From NCBI RefSeq assembly GCF_000513895.2, contig NZ_CP165785.1:1-64000 (forward strand): DNA of 64,000 nt. The letters run 5' to 3'. Both the position numbers and the translations under genes were made by a program. Source of the DNA: Ensifer sp. WSM1721 (GTDB lineage Bacteria > Pseudomonadota > Alphaproteobacteria > Rhizobiales > Rhizobiaceae). The notes beneath the pieces were generated by a model. That model saw nothing but the letters and a program-made list of their open reading frames with translations, did not search any database and was not told the DNA's origin. Shown piece by piece: positions 44,471 to 52,833 of the stretch (position 1 is the stretch's first letter; the number at the start of each line of letters is the position of its first letter).

Positions 44471-46569
44471 GATGCGGTCCTCGGAGGTCGTCGAGTTGTG
44501 ATGGCTTCTGAGGCAGCGCTGCCGCGGGGCGCAGAGCTTGCGGCGACAACCGGAGCCGGGCCCGGTGGCGCAGTGGGTTCTTTCAACTCAGTGCGGACCA
44601 CCACCCGGGAGGCTTCGGTTACGCAGGCCGCTGGAGAAATCACGCCAAAACCCAAATCGTTCGCCCACCGATAGGTGGCGCCTGGCAGCGGCCGTGCAGT
44701 GGCCCTGATAATGCCCAGTATCTGGGCGGCTGTAAGGGTCGGTTCGGCGGCCAGCATCAAACCGATGACACCGGCGACGTAGGGGCTCGCCATGCTCGTG
44801 CCGGTCATTTCGATCCACGGATTGTTCGGATCGCCGAACCCGTTGGCGGCGACGATTCGGGTTCCGGGAGCAGTGATGTCGGGCTTCAGCCGACCGTCGC
44901 GGGTCGGGCCCTGACTCGAGGTGATGTGGGCACGTCGCTTCATTTCATCGAGATTGGCGACCGAGACGACGCGCTGACCGCATGCGAGAGCGCTGACCGA
45001 TGAGGTATCGACGTGCGAGGCTTCGGTGAAGAATGAGGGCCAGAAGTAAGTCCCGTCGCCCAGATCGGCCGGATCGTCTCGCTCGATCCAGGCGTGGAAG
45101 GTACCGTCTCGGATAACGAGGCCGTGCAGCCGGACCTGCCAGACGCCGGCGGGAATACCGATTATGAGGCTCTTGTCGAAGAACGGCGTCAGGTAGGCGG
45201 CGATGTAGTTGGCGCCGTTGGTTGGGTGATGCAGTTCGTTGTAGATGCTGATCAGTGTCCGATCCGGCAATTGGTGGTTCTCGATGAATTGACCCGGCAA
45301 GACCGGGCCGATCCAGTCTCCATCGGGCGGGCGGATGCTGATGGCGAAGCGATCCTGCGGCTCGTACCAGATCTCGAGCTCATTCTCCGATGCGTCCTTG
45401 ACCCTGTCGCCGACGACCTGCCACTCGAGGATGTGGTCGAGGCCTTGGGCCTCAATTTTTCCGCTCGCATGAATACGGCCCATCATATAGCCGAGATCGT
45501 CCGGGGCCTCGGGGCGTTCCTGCCCGGCATTGCCGGCCGCAATGCAGATCGAACGGCCCGGCTCCGCCAGCAAGGCGTCGATCCACCGGTCTAGGATGCT
45601 CGAACCGTCGTGGGCGTGACCATTCGTTCCGAGGCTGATGTTGATGGAGATGGGACGCTCCCCGGCGAGATCGAACAGGTAGTAGACCGCGTCGAGCAGG
45701 CAGGTGGAATCGTAGAACGAAGTGCGCCGGTCGATCTCGTCTTCGGGCAACGCGATCAGCACCGCCGCGATTTCGGCCGCGCTGCAGAGACCGCTTTTGC
45801 CCGCCGCGATTGAGGCGACGTGGGTGCCGTGCGAGCCCACGACCATCTGCGATTGCGGCTCGAGATCGTGCGGCGAGACGCCGATCCTGGCGGCGTCCGT
45901 CAATGCGGCTTGCATCTCAGCGGCGGAGATCACTCGGCCGCGCTTGAGGCCCTTGCGATTGCGGCCAACCTTGGCGCCCTGGTCCCAGATGCTGATAAAG
46001 CGCGATTTGCCATCGACGAGGAAGTCTGGGTGGGCCCAGTCGAAGCCTTCGACATCGATGATCCCGATCAGCATGCCGTTGCCGTCCCCAAGTTCGGCCG
46101 GATTCCCGACGGAGACGCGGCGGGGTGGAGCGGTGCTGCCGGCGCTGCCCTTGATCGGACGCGGCAGCTTGAGAGCATCGGCCGGTTCGATAAAGATCGT
46201 GCTGGGTTCACGGGCGAGATTGTACACCTCATCAAGGGTCATCCGGCGGGTTGCCATGCCACGCAAGGTCTGCTGGCCCGCCACCGGTGGGAGAGAATCG
46301 GTGGAACGCACGAAAACGCTGACCTCGACGGCCTCCCGTTGAGCCTGTACGTCAACCCCGTGCTTCTTGGCGGTGCCGGAGGCCGGGGCGGCGTCAGGTG
46401 CGATGGCGGTAGCGAGGGGCGGAGTGGAGGCCGCAAGTTCCTCGCTGGCCATCCGCAGCGCTGGCTGTACCTCAGATTTTGCCGAACTGACTTCCGGGTC
46501 ACAATTGGCGAACATCCGCAATTTCGGGTGCTGGTTCCGCAGTACAACGTTCTGCCATCTGTCACTCAT
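44467..46569 (-). CDS. Subtilisin-like serine protease (S8)
   Basis: This protein of about 700 residues has the S8 triad. Asp172 lies in IGIIDVEGFDWAHPDF, where the usual D(S/T)G reads DVEG. His247 is in VGSHGTHVAS and Ser is in GTSMASPYVAG near the end. The first 150 residues are a propeptide-like or regulatory part, and a beta-rich insert lies between His and Ser. No signal peptide is visible, so it probably works in the cytoplasm. The ATG at 46569 follows GAGGAGATG; an earlier in-frame ATG lacks such a site. It is coupled to the MBL gene and lies 63 bp after the EndoU gene. Confidence 0.82.
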   Translation of the reverse strand: MSDRWQNVVLRNQHPKLRMFANCDPEVSSAKSEVQPALRMASEELAASTPPLATAIAPDAAPASGTAKKHGVDVQAQREAVEVSVFVRSTDSLPPVAGQQTLRGMATRRMTLDEVYNLAREPSTIFIEPADALKLPRPIKGSAGSTAPPRRVSVGNPAELGDGNGMLIGIIDVEGFDWAHPDFLVDGKSRFISIWDQGAKVGRNRKGLKRGRVISAAEMQAALTDAARIGVSPHDLEPQSQMVVGSHGTHVASIAAGKSGLCSAAEIAAVLIALPEDEIDRRTSFYDSTCLLDAVYYLFDLAGERPISINISLGTNGHAHDGSSILDRWIDALLAEPGRSICIAAGNAGQERPEAPDDLGYMMGRIHASGKIEAQGLDHILEWQVVGDRVKDASENELEIWYEPQDRFAISIRPPDGDWIGPVLPGQFIENHQLPDRTLISIYNELHHPTNGANYIAAYLTPFFDKSLIIGIPAGVWQVRLHGLVIRDGTFHAWIERDDPADLGDGTYFWPSFFTEASHVDTSSVSALACGQRVVSVANLDEMKRRAHITSSQGPTRDGRLKPDITAPGTRIVAANGFGDPNNPWIEMTGTSMASPYVAGVIGLMLAAEPTLTAAQILGIIRATARPLPGATYRWANDLGFGVISPAACVTEASRVVVRTELKEPTAPPGPAPVVAASSAPRGSAASEAITTRRPPRTAS

Positions 46570-46632
46570 CGCATCTCCTCGAGTGTCTGAGAACAACAAA
46601 CGCTGCGGTTGCTGTGACAATGCAGCGGCAGC

Positions 46633-47892
46633 TCAGAAGATGATTGTCTCACCCTGCCGATCGGCCTGTGCCTTGCTGTAGGTAACGAGATGGGTGGTCG
46701 AGCCCGCCCGGTCGACGAGCCGGATTTCGCCTCCCTTGTTGGACAGCTGGACGGAGTTGCGCGGCAACAGGATGGTCGTCGCCATGCCGGGCGCGAGCGT
46801 CACTTCCTTGATGCCGAAGCGGTTGCTCATCTTGTCGACGAGGAACCAGCCGTCGAGCGATACTGTGTCTACCCCCGCATTGACGAGGGTCACGGTCTCG
46901 TTTCCTTCGTCGTGCCCCATCGGATTGACCAGTGCGGCCACGATCTTGACGGCGCCGCTGACGACGCGCGGCGTCTCCTCGCCCGTGCCGCCGAAGGGCC
47001 GTTCGGCGGCCGGGCCGAGATAGACCGGGTAGAACGTACGGACGAAACGCTGGCTTTGATCGAGGAAGAGTTTCATGTCGTAGCGGGCGCCGTTGATCAC
47101 CGCTTCCTTCGGCGCGCGGGCGCCGCGATGGGCACGGACGGCTCCCATGGCCATCAGGCCCTCGACACTGCAGCCGACGAAGAAGCCGCCGATCGGCTTC
47201 GTCAAAGGTCGGATTCTGCCGGCATCGTAGTCTGGCGCATCCCAGCGGTAGGAGATCGTCACCGACTCCGGGAAGTGCTCCTGACCATCCTTATACTCGC
47301 CGCGCAGATAGATGATGCGATCGTCCTTGAAGCCGGGAAAGCGATTGCGGTCGATGTGCGAGGCGAGGCCGTCGTCGAGGTGGTACTTGTACCAGAAGTG
47401 ATAGCCCTGAACCTTCGGCCCCTCCTGTTCACCGACGAAGACGTGCTCGAAGCCGGAAAGGTCGCGGTCACCGCTTTGGGAGAAGCGGCGGAACCATTGC
47501 TCGGTCAGCGTCGCATACCAGCGATCCCGCGAGACGGGCGTGCCGGTTTCCTCGGAGATATAGGCGCGCGCGACCTGCATCGGCGCCGTATCGACGATAG
47601 CTTCCAGGAGCTCGTGCACCTCGGCACGCTCTTCCGGTGTCTCCACCTCAGCCTTGCGCTCGTCGAGCGCGTAGTTGTCGAAGAGGGACCGGACCAGGTC
47701 ATAGGTCTTCATCTTGTGGTCCGGTATCTCCACTTCGGAGAGGATTTTGAGATCACCAGGGGAGGTGCTCGGGCCGTCGGTATTGACCACTCGGACGTAA
47801 CCCGTTTCGGGTGCGTCACCAGCCCCGGCCAGAATGGGTTTCACGCCATTGCCGCTTTGGTCGGCGTCCCAGATCTGCTGATAGATATCCAT
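46633..47892 (-). CDS. EndoU ribonuclease fused to a lamin-tail (LTD) domain
   Basis: The first 310 residues of this 419-residue protein match the EndoU/XendoU fold. SGFEHVFVGEQ carries H150 and VQGYHFWYKYHLDDG carries H165. KPIGGFFVGCSVEGLMAMG matches the third conserved block, and FVRTFYPVYLG the closing strand. EndoU enzymes cut RNA and include bacterial toxins. Residues 320-415 look like an LTD immunoglobulin-like domain (LVNAGVDTVSLDGWFLVDK), often found in surface or nucleic-acid-associated proteins. No signal peptide or toxin-delivery domain is present. It precedes the protease gene by 63 bp, which suggests a toxin controlled by proteolysis. Confidence 0.7.
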   Translation of the reverse strand: MDIYQQIWDADQSGNGVKPILAGAGDAPETGYVRVVNTDGPSTSPGDLKILSEVEIPDHKMKTYDLVRSLFDNYALDERKAEVETPEERAEVHELLEAIVDTAPMQVARAYISEETGTPVSRDRWYATLTEQWFRRFSQSGDRDLSGFEHVFVGEQEGPKVQGYHFWYKYHLDDGLASHIDRNRFPGFKDDRIIYLRGEYKDGQEHFPESVTISYRWDAPDYDAGRIRPLTKPIGGFFVGCSVEGLMAMGAVRAHRGARAPKEAVINGARYDMKLFLDQSQRFVRTFYPVYLGPAAERPFGGTGEETPRVVSGAVKIVAALVNPMGHDEGNETVTLVNAGVDTVSLDGWFLVDKMSNRFGIKEVTLAPGMATTILLPRNSVQLSNKGGEIRLVDRAGSTTHLVTYSKAQADRQGETIIF

Positions 47893-47965
47893 GCCCGTTC
47901 TCCTCCGTCAGAAAAAGGTCTCTTCGGGTAGTCTATCGACGCGTATTCATAAGCTGATGACAGGT

Positions 47966-47986
47966 GCCGTACCCGACGGGTACGGC
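47966..47986. promoter_or_regulatory. Perfect hairpin between the CYTH-like and EndoU genes
   Basis: GCCGTACCC and GGGTACGGC form a perfect 9-bp stem around a 3-base loop. It lies in the 112-bp gap after the CYTH-like stop and before the EndoU start, read on the minus strand. Without a U-run it may be an attenuator, RNA-processing site or operator. Confidence 0.45.
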
Positions 47987-48004
47987 AGGTTCACGAAGCC
48001 GTGC

Positions 48005-48913
48005 TCATTCCACCGGCCTTCCGCATCCCTTGGGCAGCGCCAGCGAGGTCTTGCTGGAGTGCTCGGTGTTCACCCAGGCACCGAGCGCTTGCATGGCGAC
48101 GAAAAGGTCGAATGCTCTTTGGGCTGACTTGCCTGGCATGTCTCCGTCAGCGGTGGCGCATTTGAAGGATATTTCGGCAATGGTAGAGGGCTTATGGTCC
48201 GAGCCGAAGTACCACAGCGTCAATGCAAACTCTCCGATGATCCCGGCGCCAAGATTGACGCTCGGGCCCTCGAAGACGAGTTCGTGAATCCTCGGGCCGC
48301 TGATCAATGCCGTTTCCGTCGCAGGTATCGCACGCGTGCTTGCGACGATCTTGAGAACCGTTGGAAACAGCTGATCGAGACCGGCGAGCGTCCGGGAGGA
48401 GGGGGTCCATTCCACCTTCTGGGTCGTGGAAAGGGCGAAACGGCTGCGGGTTGATGGTTTCTCCGGCACAACAATTGATCGATTGCCTGGCTTCGGATCG
48501 TCGACCTCGAGGGGAGCTATGTCCTCCTCGAATGTGGTACGGAATTTTCCGCCGTTCCCAGGCAAGTCGGTGGCCGCGACGACGAACAAGTCCGGCATGC
48601 GCAGCTTGAGCGTGATTTTCGACCTCGCGCCGGGTCTAGCCTCATCTTCAATCGCCAGGCGCTCTCGAAGTGCCAGGTCCGCACGGGTGAGATCGCAGTC
48701 CGGCGTATCCCAAAAGCGGACGATGCGTTCGCTTCGCTTGTCGAACCGGCCTGCGTCGCGTGGTTCATCATCATTTCGCGACCCAAGCCCACGGATGAGC
48801 GGCTTCAGATGCTCGTTCCAGAAGATATCGGCGACCGTGTCGGGAGATGCCTCCAGAAACCGCTCAGGGTTGAGGAGAAGCTTGTATTCGCGCGCTTCCA
48901 GTTTATGCCGCAT
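48005..48913 (-). CDS. CYTH-like protein
   Basis: This protein of about 302 residues has an N-terminal half that recalls the CYTH / triphosphate tunnel fold. REYKLLL at 8-14 is a variant of the ExExK strand, RFWDTPDCDLTRADLALRER at 66-85 matches the DTPDxxLxxxGLALRxR block, and SKITLKLRM follows. Such proteins bind or split triphosphate compounds. The C-terminal half is unassigned. The ATG at 48913 behind GGGGGGACTCGG is chosen; an earlier frame opening at 49174 has no support. First in the minus-strand series, it may sense or make a nucleotide signal for it. Confidence 0.6.
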   Translation of the reverse strand: MRHKLEAREYKLLLNPERFLEASPDTVADIFWNEHLKPLIRGLGSRNDDEPRDAGRFDKRSERIVRFWDTPDCDLTRADLALRERLAIEDEARPGARSKITLKLRMPDLFVVAATDLPGNGGKFRTTFEEDIAPLEVDDPKPGNRSIVVPEKPSTRSRFALSTTQKVEWTPSSRTLAGLDQLFPTVLKIVASTRAIPATETALISGPRIHELVFEGPSVNLGAGIIGEFALTLWYFGSDHKPSTIAEISFKCATADGDMPGKSAQRAFDLFVAMQALGAWVNTEHSSKTSLALPKGCGRPVE

Positions 48914-49385
48914 GATCCGAGTCCCCCCGTCGGAGCCTTGCAGAACCTGAATTTCACCGGTTGCTAAACTATGCCTTATAGATTGTTTTCTGGCAATCGC
49001 AAAACTTAAGAGAGTGCGAAATATCGTAGAAATGCGAGCAGGCTCGAGTTGCTGGGGACAGTTCTCGGGGGAGTAGGGAGCATGTTTTGCACAGGGGGTT
49101 GGAAGAGTGGCTGCTCGGGACGTTTCACGAGCTGAGATGTATAGCGTCACGGAAGGCACCCTCAGCGGGGGCAATCATAAGAACCAATCCTCGCGCTGAT
49201 AGGCCCAGCAGCGGGGGTAGGCCTGTTTTGAACGATGCCTCTTCGAGGTCTGCGCTGTCTGGATATCCCTGTCCTCAATAAAAACGAGGACGAGGCGCTT
49301 CCGCCACCAGATGTTCGTGTTCTGCGCTCAAGAGATCGCATAATGTATCGTCTGGAACGACGGAGATTGCCGGCAGCGGGAATTC
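48914..49385. other. Upstream region of the conflict operon with direct repeat copy 2
   Basis: About 470 bases without a gene. It should carry the promoter of the CYTH-EndoU-S8-MBL series on its left side and contains the right copy of the 26-bp repeat. No clear promoter was picked out. Confidence 0.45.
49333..49358 (+). repeat. Right copy of the 26-bp direct repeat
   Basis: These bases match the copy at 35449-35474 at 24 of 26 positions, in the same orientation. They lie just upstream of the catabolic region and its relic genes. Confidence 0.55.
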
Positions 49386-49665
49386 TTAAATCCTTGGCCC
49401 GTCGAGCCCTTGGTCGTCATCGCCTTCCCAGAGTGAGGGCATAGAGGTGCGATTGAGATTGGCCGAAGGCAGCGGCATCCAGCACGTCAATTCGGGCATC
49501 GGCGGATTCGATGATGCGGCCGCGCGACGAATCAGCGGCGCGCCAGCCTTCTGCGCCGAACTGATCGCCATTCGACCAGTACGCGAGGTCAACTTCTGCC
49601 GCCCCCTGTTCGGACGGGCGGATCGTGACGAGGATCCCACGGCCGTTTTTCGGCGCGCTTGCCAT
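49386..49665 (-). pseudogene. Frameshifted small hypothetical gene
   Basis: A minus-strand frame from 49665 gives MASAPKNGRGILVTIRPSEQ and FGAEGWRAADSS. About 60 residues in, the neighbouring frame becomes the coherent one (PELTCWMPLPSANLNR). The joined product would be a protein of about 90 residues with a Trp-rich C-terminus. The family is not identified; the frameshift is inferred from the change of coherent frame. Confidence 0.4.
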
Positions 49666-50096
49666 GTGGCTCCAGTTATCTGGCTCGACGGACTTGTGCC
49701 CGAGGCCGAAATCCTACGTCCGCTGCCGGCAGGGACATTCCGAGTCAAGTGCCACCCGGACGCTTCCGCCCAGCAGATGCTGGTGGTCTATGCGCCAGCC
49801 GCAACTGCGGCGTCACTCCAGAGGTCTGCCGTTCCAATGATGACAGCGTGACGCCGAGCAGGCGGATTCCCCTGCGCGGCGGAAAGATCGGCGCGAGAAG
49901 CACGCCGACCACCTCGAGCAGCCGTTCTCATATGAGCGGTTGACAGAGCGCCAGTGTCGACATTAGATCGACGTATTCTGAGCCTTACCGAAAAGGGAGC
50001 GGATGAAACAAGGCGGCCCTGATACACCCTTACTCCGGCGATGAAGGACCGATCGATAGGGGAGAACGCGATCCATCGAAGGTTATCTCCACATCG
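49666..50096. other. Non-coding stretch with no recognised content
   Basis: About 430 bases between two gene relics. The open frames present lack family features. Confidence 0.4.
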
Positions 50097-50249
50097 GCTC
50101 TCGGCAGGTTTGTCGAGCCGAGCAAAATGGGAGAAGCCATCTTCTTTCTTTGTTCGCCTGCAGCCGTTGCCATCACAGGTGTGACATTGCCAGTGGACTG
50201 CGGTGGACTGGTCTACTCGGTCACTAACGCAGTTGCCCAGCCGGCGTAG
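50097..50249 (+). pseudogene. C-terminal remnant of an SDR oxidoreductase
   Basis: The frame reads ALGRFVEPSKMGEAIFFLCS, then AITGVTLPVDCGGLVYS and a stop at 50249. This is the last 50 residues of a short-chain dehydrogenase, where relatives have RFGEPEEI and ITGxxLPVDGG. Everything upstream of it is missing or out of frame. It lies just ahead of the catabolic cluster and may be a leftover of its earlier end. Confidence 0.6.
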
Positions 50250-50336
50250 ACGGACAACGTAGGCCGAACGGGATACATTGGTGTCGAGAAACACGTCAAT
50301 CAGCGACGATAGCAGCAACTATCGCGGGAGTGAGCG

Positions 50337-52070
50337 ATGAACGGAGAATGTCTTGTTGCCGGTGTCGGAGCGGGAGAGCTTCTGTTTGCAGATGTGGGTC
50401 TCAGCTTCATGGGCGGCGTGCACTCCGAGACAGGACTTGTAATCGACACGCATCATCCGCTGCATGGCAGCAGCGTATCTGGAAAAATCCTGGCGATCCC
50501 GAGCGGGCGGGGCTCGTGTGCCGGAAGCCTGGCGATTTTCGAACTCATCATGAACGGCCACGCTCCGCGTGCACTGATTTTCTATCACAAGGAGACGATC
50601 CTGACCCTTGGTGTGGTCATTGCCAGGGAATTTTTCCAGAAAAGCATTCCAGTCGTCTGTCTCTCGGCTGAGGACTTTGCCTCGCTTGCTGAGGCGCGCT
50701 ACGCGGTTGTCTATAACGGTGTCGTGGATATTTCTTTCAGCGCGCCATCGGTCGCGGTTGATGAAGGCGACCTTACTTCACTCAATCTCGAAGACTTCGA
50801 ATTGACCGAGATGGACGGGCGGTTCCTCGATGGCGAGTTCGGGGATGCGGGCCGAGTCGCGATGCGCACCATCATCAGAACGGCGCAAATCGAAGGGGCA
50901 AACAGCCTTGTTGACGTCGACATGGCACATATAGACGGATGTTTCTACCACGGCCCCGGCGTGCTTCAGTTCGCCAAAAGGCTTCTGGAACTCGGCGGCC
51001 GCGTTCGGGTGCCGTCTTCCATGAACGCGCTCTGCGTTGACCGGCGCCAGTGGAAAGGTCTCGGGGTCAACCCTAGCCTTGGCGCGCCGTCGGACGAACT
51101 AGCCGATGCCTACAGGGCCATGGGCGTAAAGCCGACCTATACATGCGCGCCCTATCTTCTCGACGGTGCGCCCGCTTTTGGGCAGCGGATCGCCTGGGCG
51201 GAATCGAACGCCGTTGTCTTTGCCAACTCGGTGCTGGGCGCGCGCACGATGAAATTTCCCGACTATCTCGATATCCTTGTAGCCATGACCGGCCGCGCGC
51301 CGAATGCCGATTGCTATCTGGCGGACAAGCGCCTGGCGACGCTTCGGATCGATGTGCCGCGACCCGATGTGCTCGACGATTCCTTCTGGCCGGCATTGGG
51401 GTATCACGTCGGCAAGATCGCGACGAACGACATCCCCGTCCTTGCCGGCCTGGAAGGGCTGCCTGTTTCCCATGACGATCTCAAGGCCTTTGGCGCGGCG
51501 TTCGCAACCACGTCGGCGGTGGCGATGTTCCATATTGTCGGCGCCACACCCGAAGCGGGGACCGTGGATCAGGCGACGGGTGGTTTGAGTTCGGTGCGCC
51601 GTCACAGGGTGACCGTCGAGGCCTTGACTGAGACATGGCACGAACTCAACAATGCCCCCTCGGCCGATGTCGACCTTGTCTCGCTGGGAAACCCGCATTT
51701 CTCGCTGACGGAGTGCGAGCGACTGGCTGCCCTATGTGCCGGCAGAAAGAAAGCGGACAAAGCCGAGATGATCGTCACCTGCGGAAGGGACGTTTTCGAA
51801 AAAGCCAGGAAGGCCGGGTTTGTCGACGCGATCTCGAAATTCGGAGGCCGGTTCCTGAACGATACCTGCTGGTGCCTGATCGCGGAGCCGGTCATCGCGC
51901 CCGACGTCAGGCATATCATGACCAATTCCGGAAAATACGCGCATTATGGCCCCGCGGCTGTCGGCAGGGGGTTCCATTTCGGAAGTCTGGAGCGCTGTGT
52001 CGACGCCGCTTGCAACGGTGTCGCCGAGACCGCCCTGCCGGGATGGCTCTCGGCCAGCGCTATTTCGTAA
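50337..52070 (+). CDS. Aconitase X (cis-3-hydroxy-L-proline dehydratase type)
   Basis: This 577-residue fusion has a small swivelling domain (residues 1-130, PSGRGSCAGSLAIFEL) and a large aconitase-X domain (LTEMDGRFLDGEFG, then IEGANSLVDVDMAHIDGC and KPTYTCAPYLL). Characterised members dehydrate cis-3-hydroxy-L-proline to delta1-pyrroline-2-carboxylate using a metal or Fe-S cofactor. The reductase at 60.7 kb would complete the route to proline. GGAGTGAGCG precedes the ATG. It converges on the reductase-like gene at 52060 with 11 bases of overlap. Substrate is inferred from family and context. Confidence 0.85.
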   Translation: MNGECLVAGVGAGELLFADVGLSFMGGVHSETGLVIDTHHPLHGSSVSGKILAIPSGRGSCAGSLAIFELIMNGHAPRALIFYHKETILTLGVVIAREFFQKSIPVVCLSAEDFASLAEARYAVVYNGVVDISFSAPSVAVDEGDLTSLNLEDFELTEMDGRFLDGEFGDAGRVAMRTIIRTAQIEGANSLVDVDMAHIDGCFYHGPGVLQFAKRLLELGGRVRVPSSMNALCVDRRQWKGLGVNPSLGAPSDELADAYRAMGVKPTYTCAPYLLDGAPAFGQRIAWAESNAVVFANSVLGARTMKFPDYLDILVAMTGRAPNADCYLADKRLATLRIDVPRPDVLDDSFWPALGYHVGKIATNDIPVLAGLEGLPVSHDDLKAFGAAFATTSAVAMFHIVGATPEAGTVDQATGGLSSVRRHRVTVEALTETWHELNNAPSADVDLVSLGNPHFSLTECERLAALCAGRKKADKAEMIVTCGRDVFEKARKAGFVDAISKFGGRFLNDTCWCLIAEPVIAPDVRHIMTNSGKYAHYGPAAVGRGFHFGSLERCVDAACNGVAETALPGWLSASAIS

Positions 52071-52833
52071 TACGCGACAGCACGCGATCGAGCGCCTCGA
52101 CCAGCACGCGCGTTCCGCCGTTCTGATCAAAGTCTGTCCAGACCTGTTCGTTCAGGCCGCCCTTGGTGGCGTATTCCTGCGAAAGCACGTGCAACGAGGT
52201 GTCCGGCCGGCGTGCCGCGACCTTGGCCAGACTCTGGAAATGCGCCGCCAGATAGGCCCTGCCGCTCGGCTCGGGAAGGCCTTTCGACTGTAGCCAGTCG
52301 ACGATGCGTCCCATTTGGCCGAAATACAGCGCCATCGTCGCGCTGGCGGCAGCCAGCAGGTCATATTCCGTGCGCGTGTCGCATTCAATGGCGGTGCCGA
52401 TGCGGCTGAAGAGTTCGGCCACGCGGGCATTGCGCGGGTAAATGGCCGTCACGCCCTCGCGATCCTCGACAAAAGGCAAGGGGATGGCGCGGATCACTTC
52501 CACATTCGCCTTGATCCATTGCTGCAGCATCACGTGGTCGGTGGCAGCAATCAGACTGACGACGAGTTGGCCGTCACGAAACCGCATCGCGGGAATAACG
52601 TCCGCTGCGATCTGCGGCCGCACCGCCAGGAAAACGATATCGGCGCCATCGACGACGGCCTGATTGTGCTCGGCGATGGCGACCTGCGGGTATTTGGCGG
52701 CAAGATCGGCCGCGATCTCGCCGTTGCGGGGCGAGACAATGATCGGGTTTGCATATGCCGGTTCCGCCAGAAGACCGTCAATGATCGCCCTGGAAATCGT
52801 TCCCGTTCCGAGAAAGCCAATTCGCTCCGTCAT
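52060..52833 (-). CDS. Pyrroline-5-carboxylate reductase-family (ProC-like) protein
   Basis: This 257-residue protein of the P5C reductase family has the NAD(P) motif GFLGTGTISRAI near the start. The family's central block follows (VVSLIAATDHVMLQQWI, then VIRAIPLPFVEDREGVTAIYP) with a helical C-terminus. Its usual substrate is an imino acid such as delta1-pyrroline-5-carboxylate; here another cyclic imine of the pathway is possible. It shares one base with the GntR gene stop (TGATG) and follows it in the same operon. Confidence 0.8.
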   Translation of the reverse strand: MTERIGFLGTGTISRAIIDGLLAEPAYANPIIVSPRNGEIAADLAAKYPQVAIAEHNQAVVDGADIVFLAVRPQIAADVIPAMRFRDGQLVVSLIAATDHVMLQQWIKANVEVIRAIPLPFVEDREGVTAIYPRNARVAELFSRIGTAIECDTRTEYDLLAAASATMALYFGQMGRIVDWLQSKGLPEPSGRAYLAAHFQSLAKVAARRPDTSLHVLSQEYATKGGLNEQVWTDFDQNGGTRVLVEALDRVLSRITK

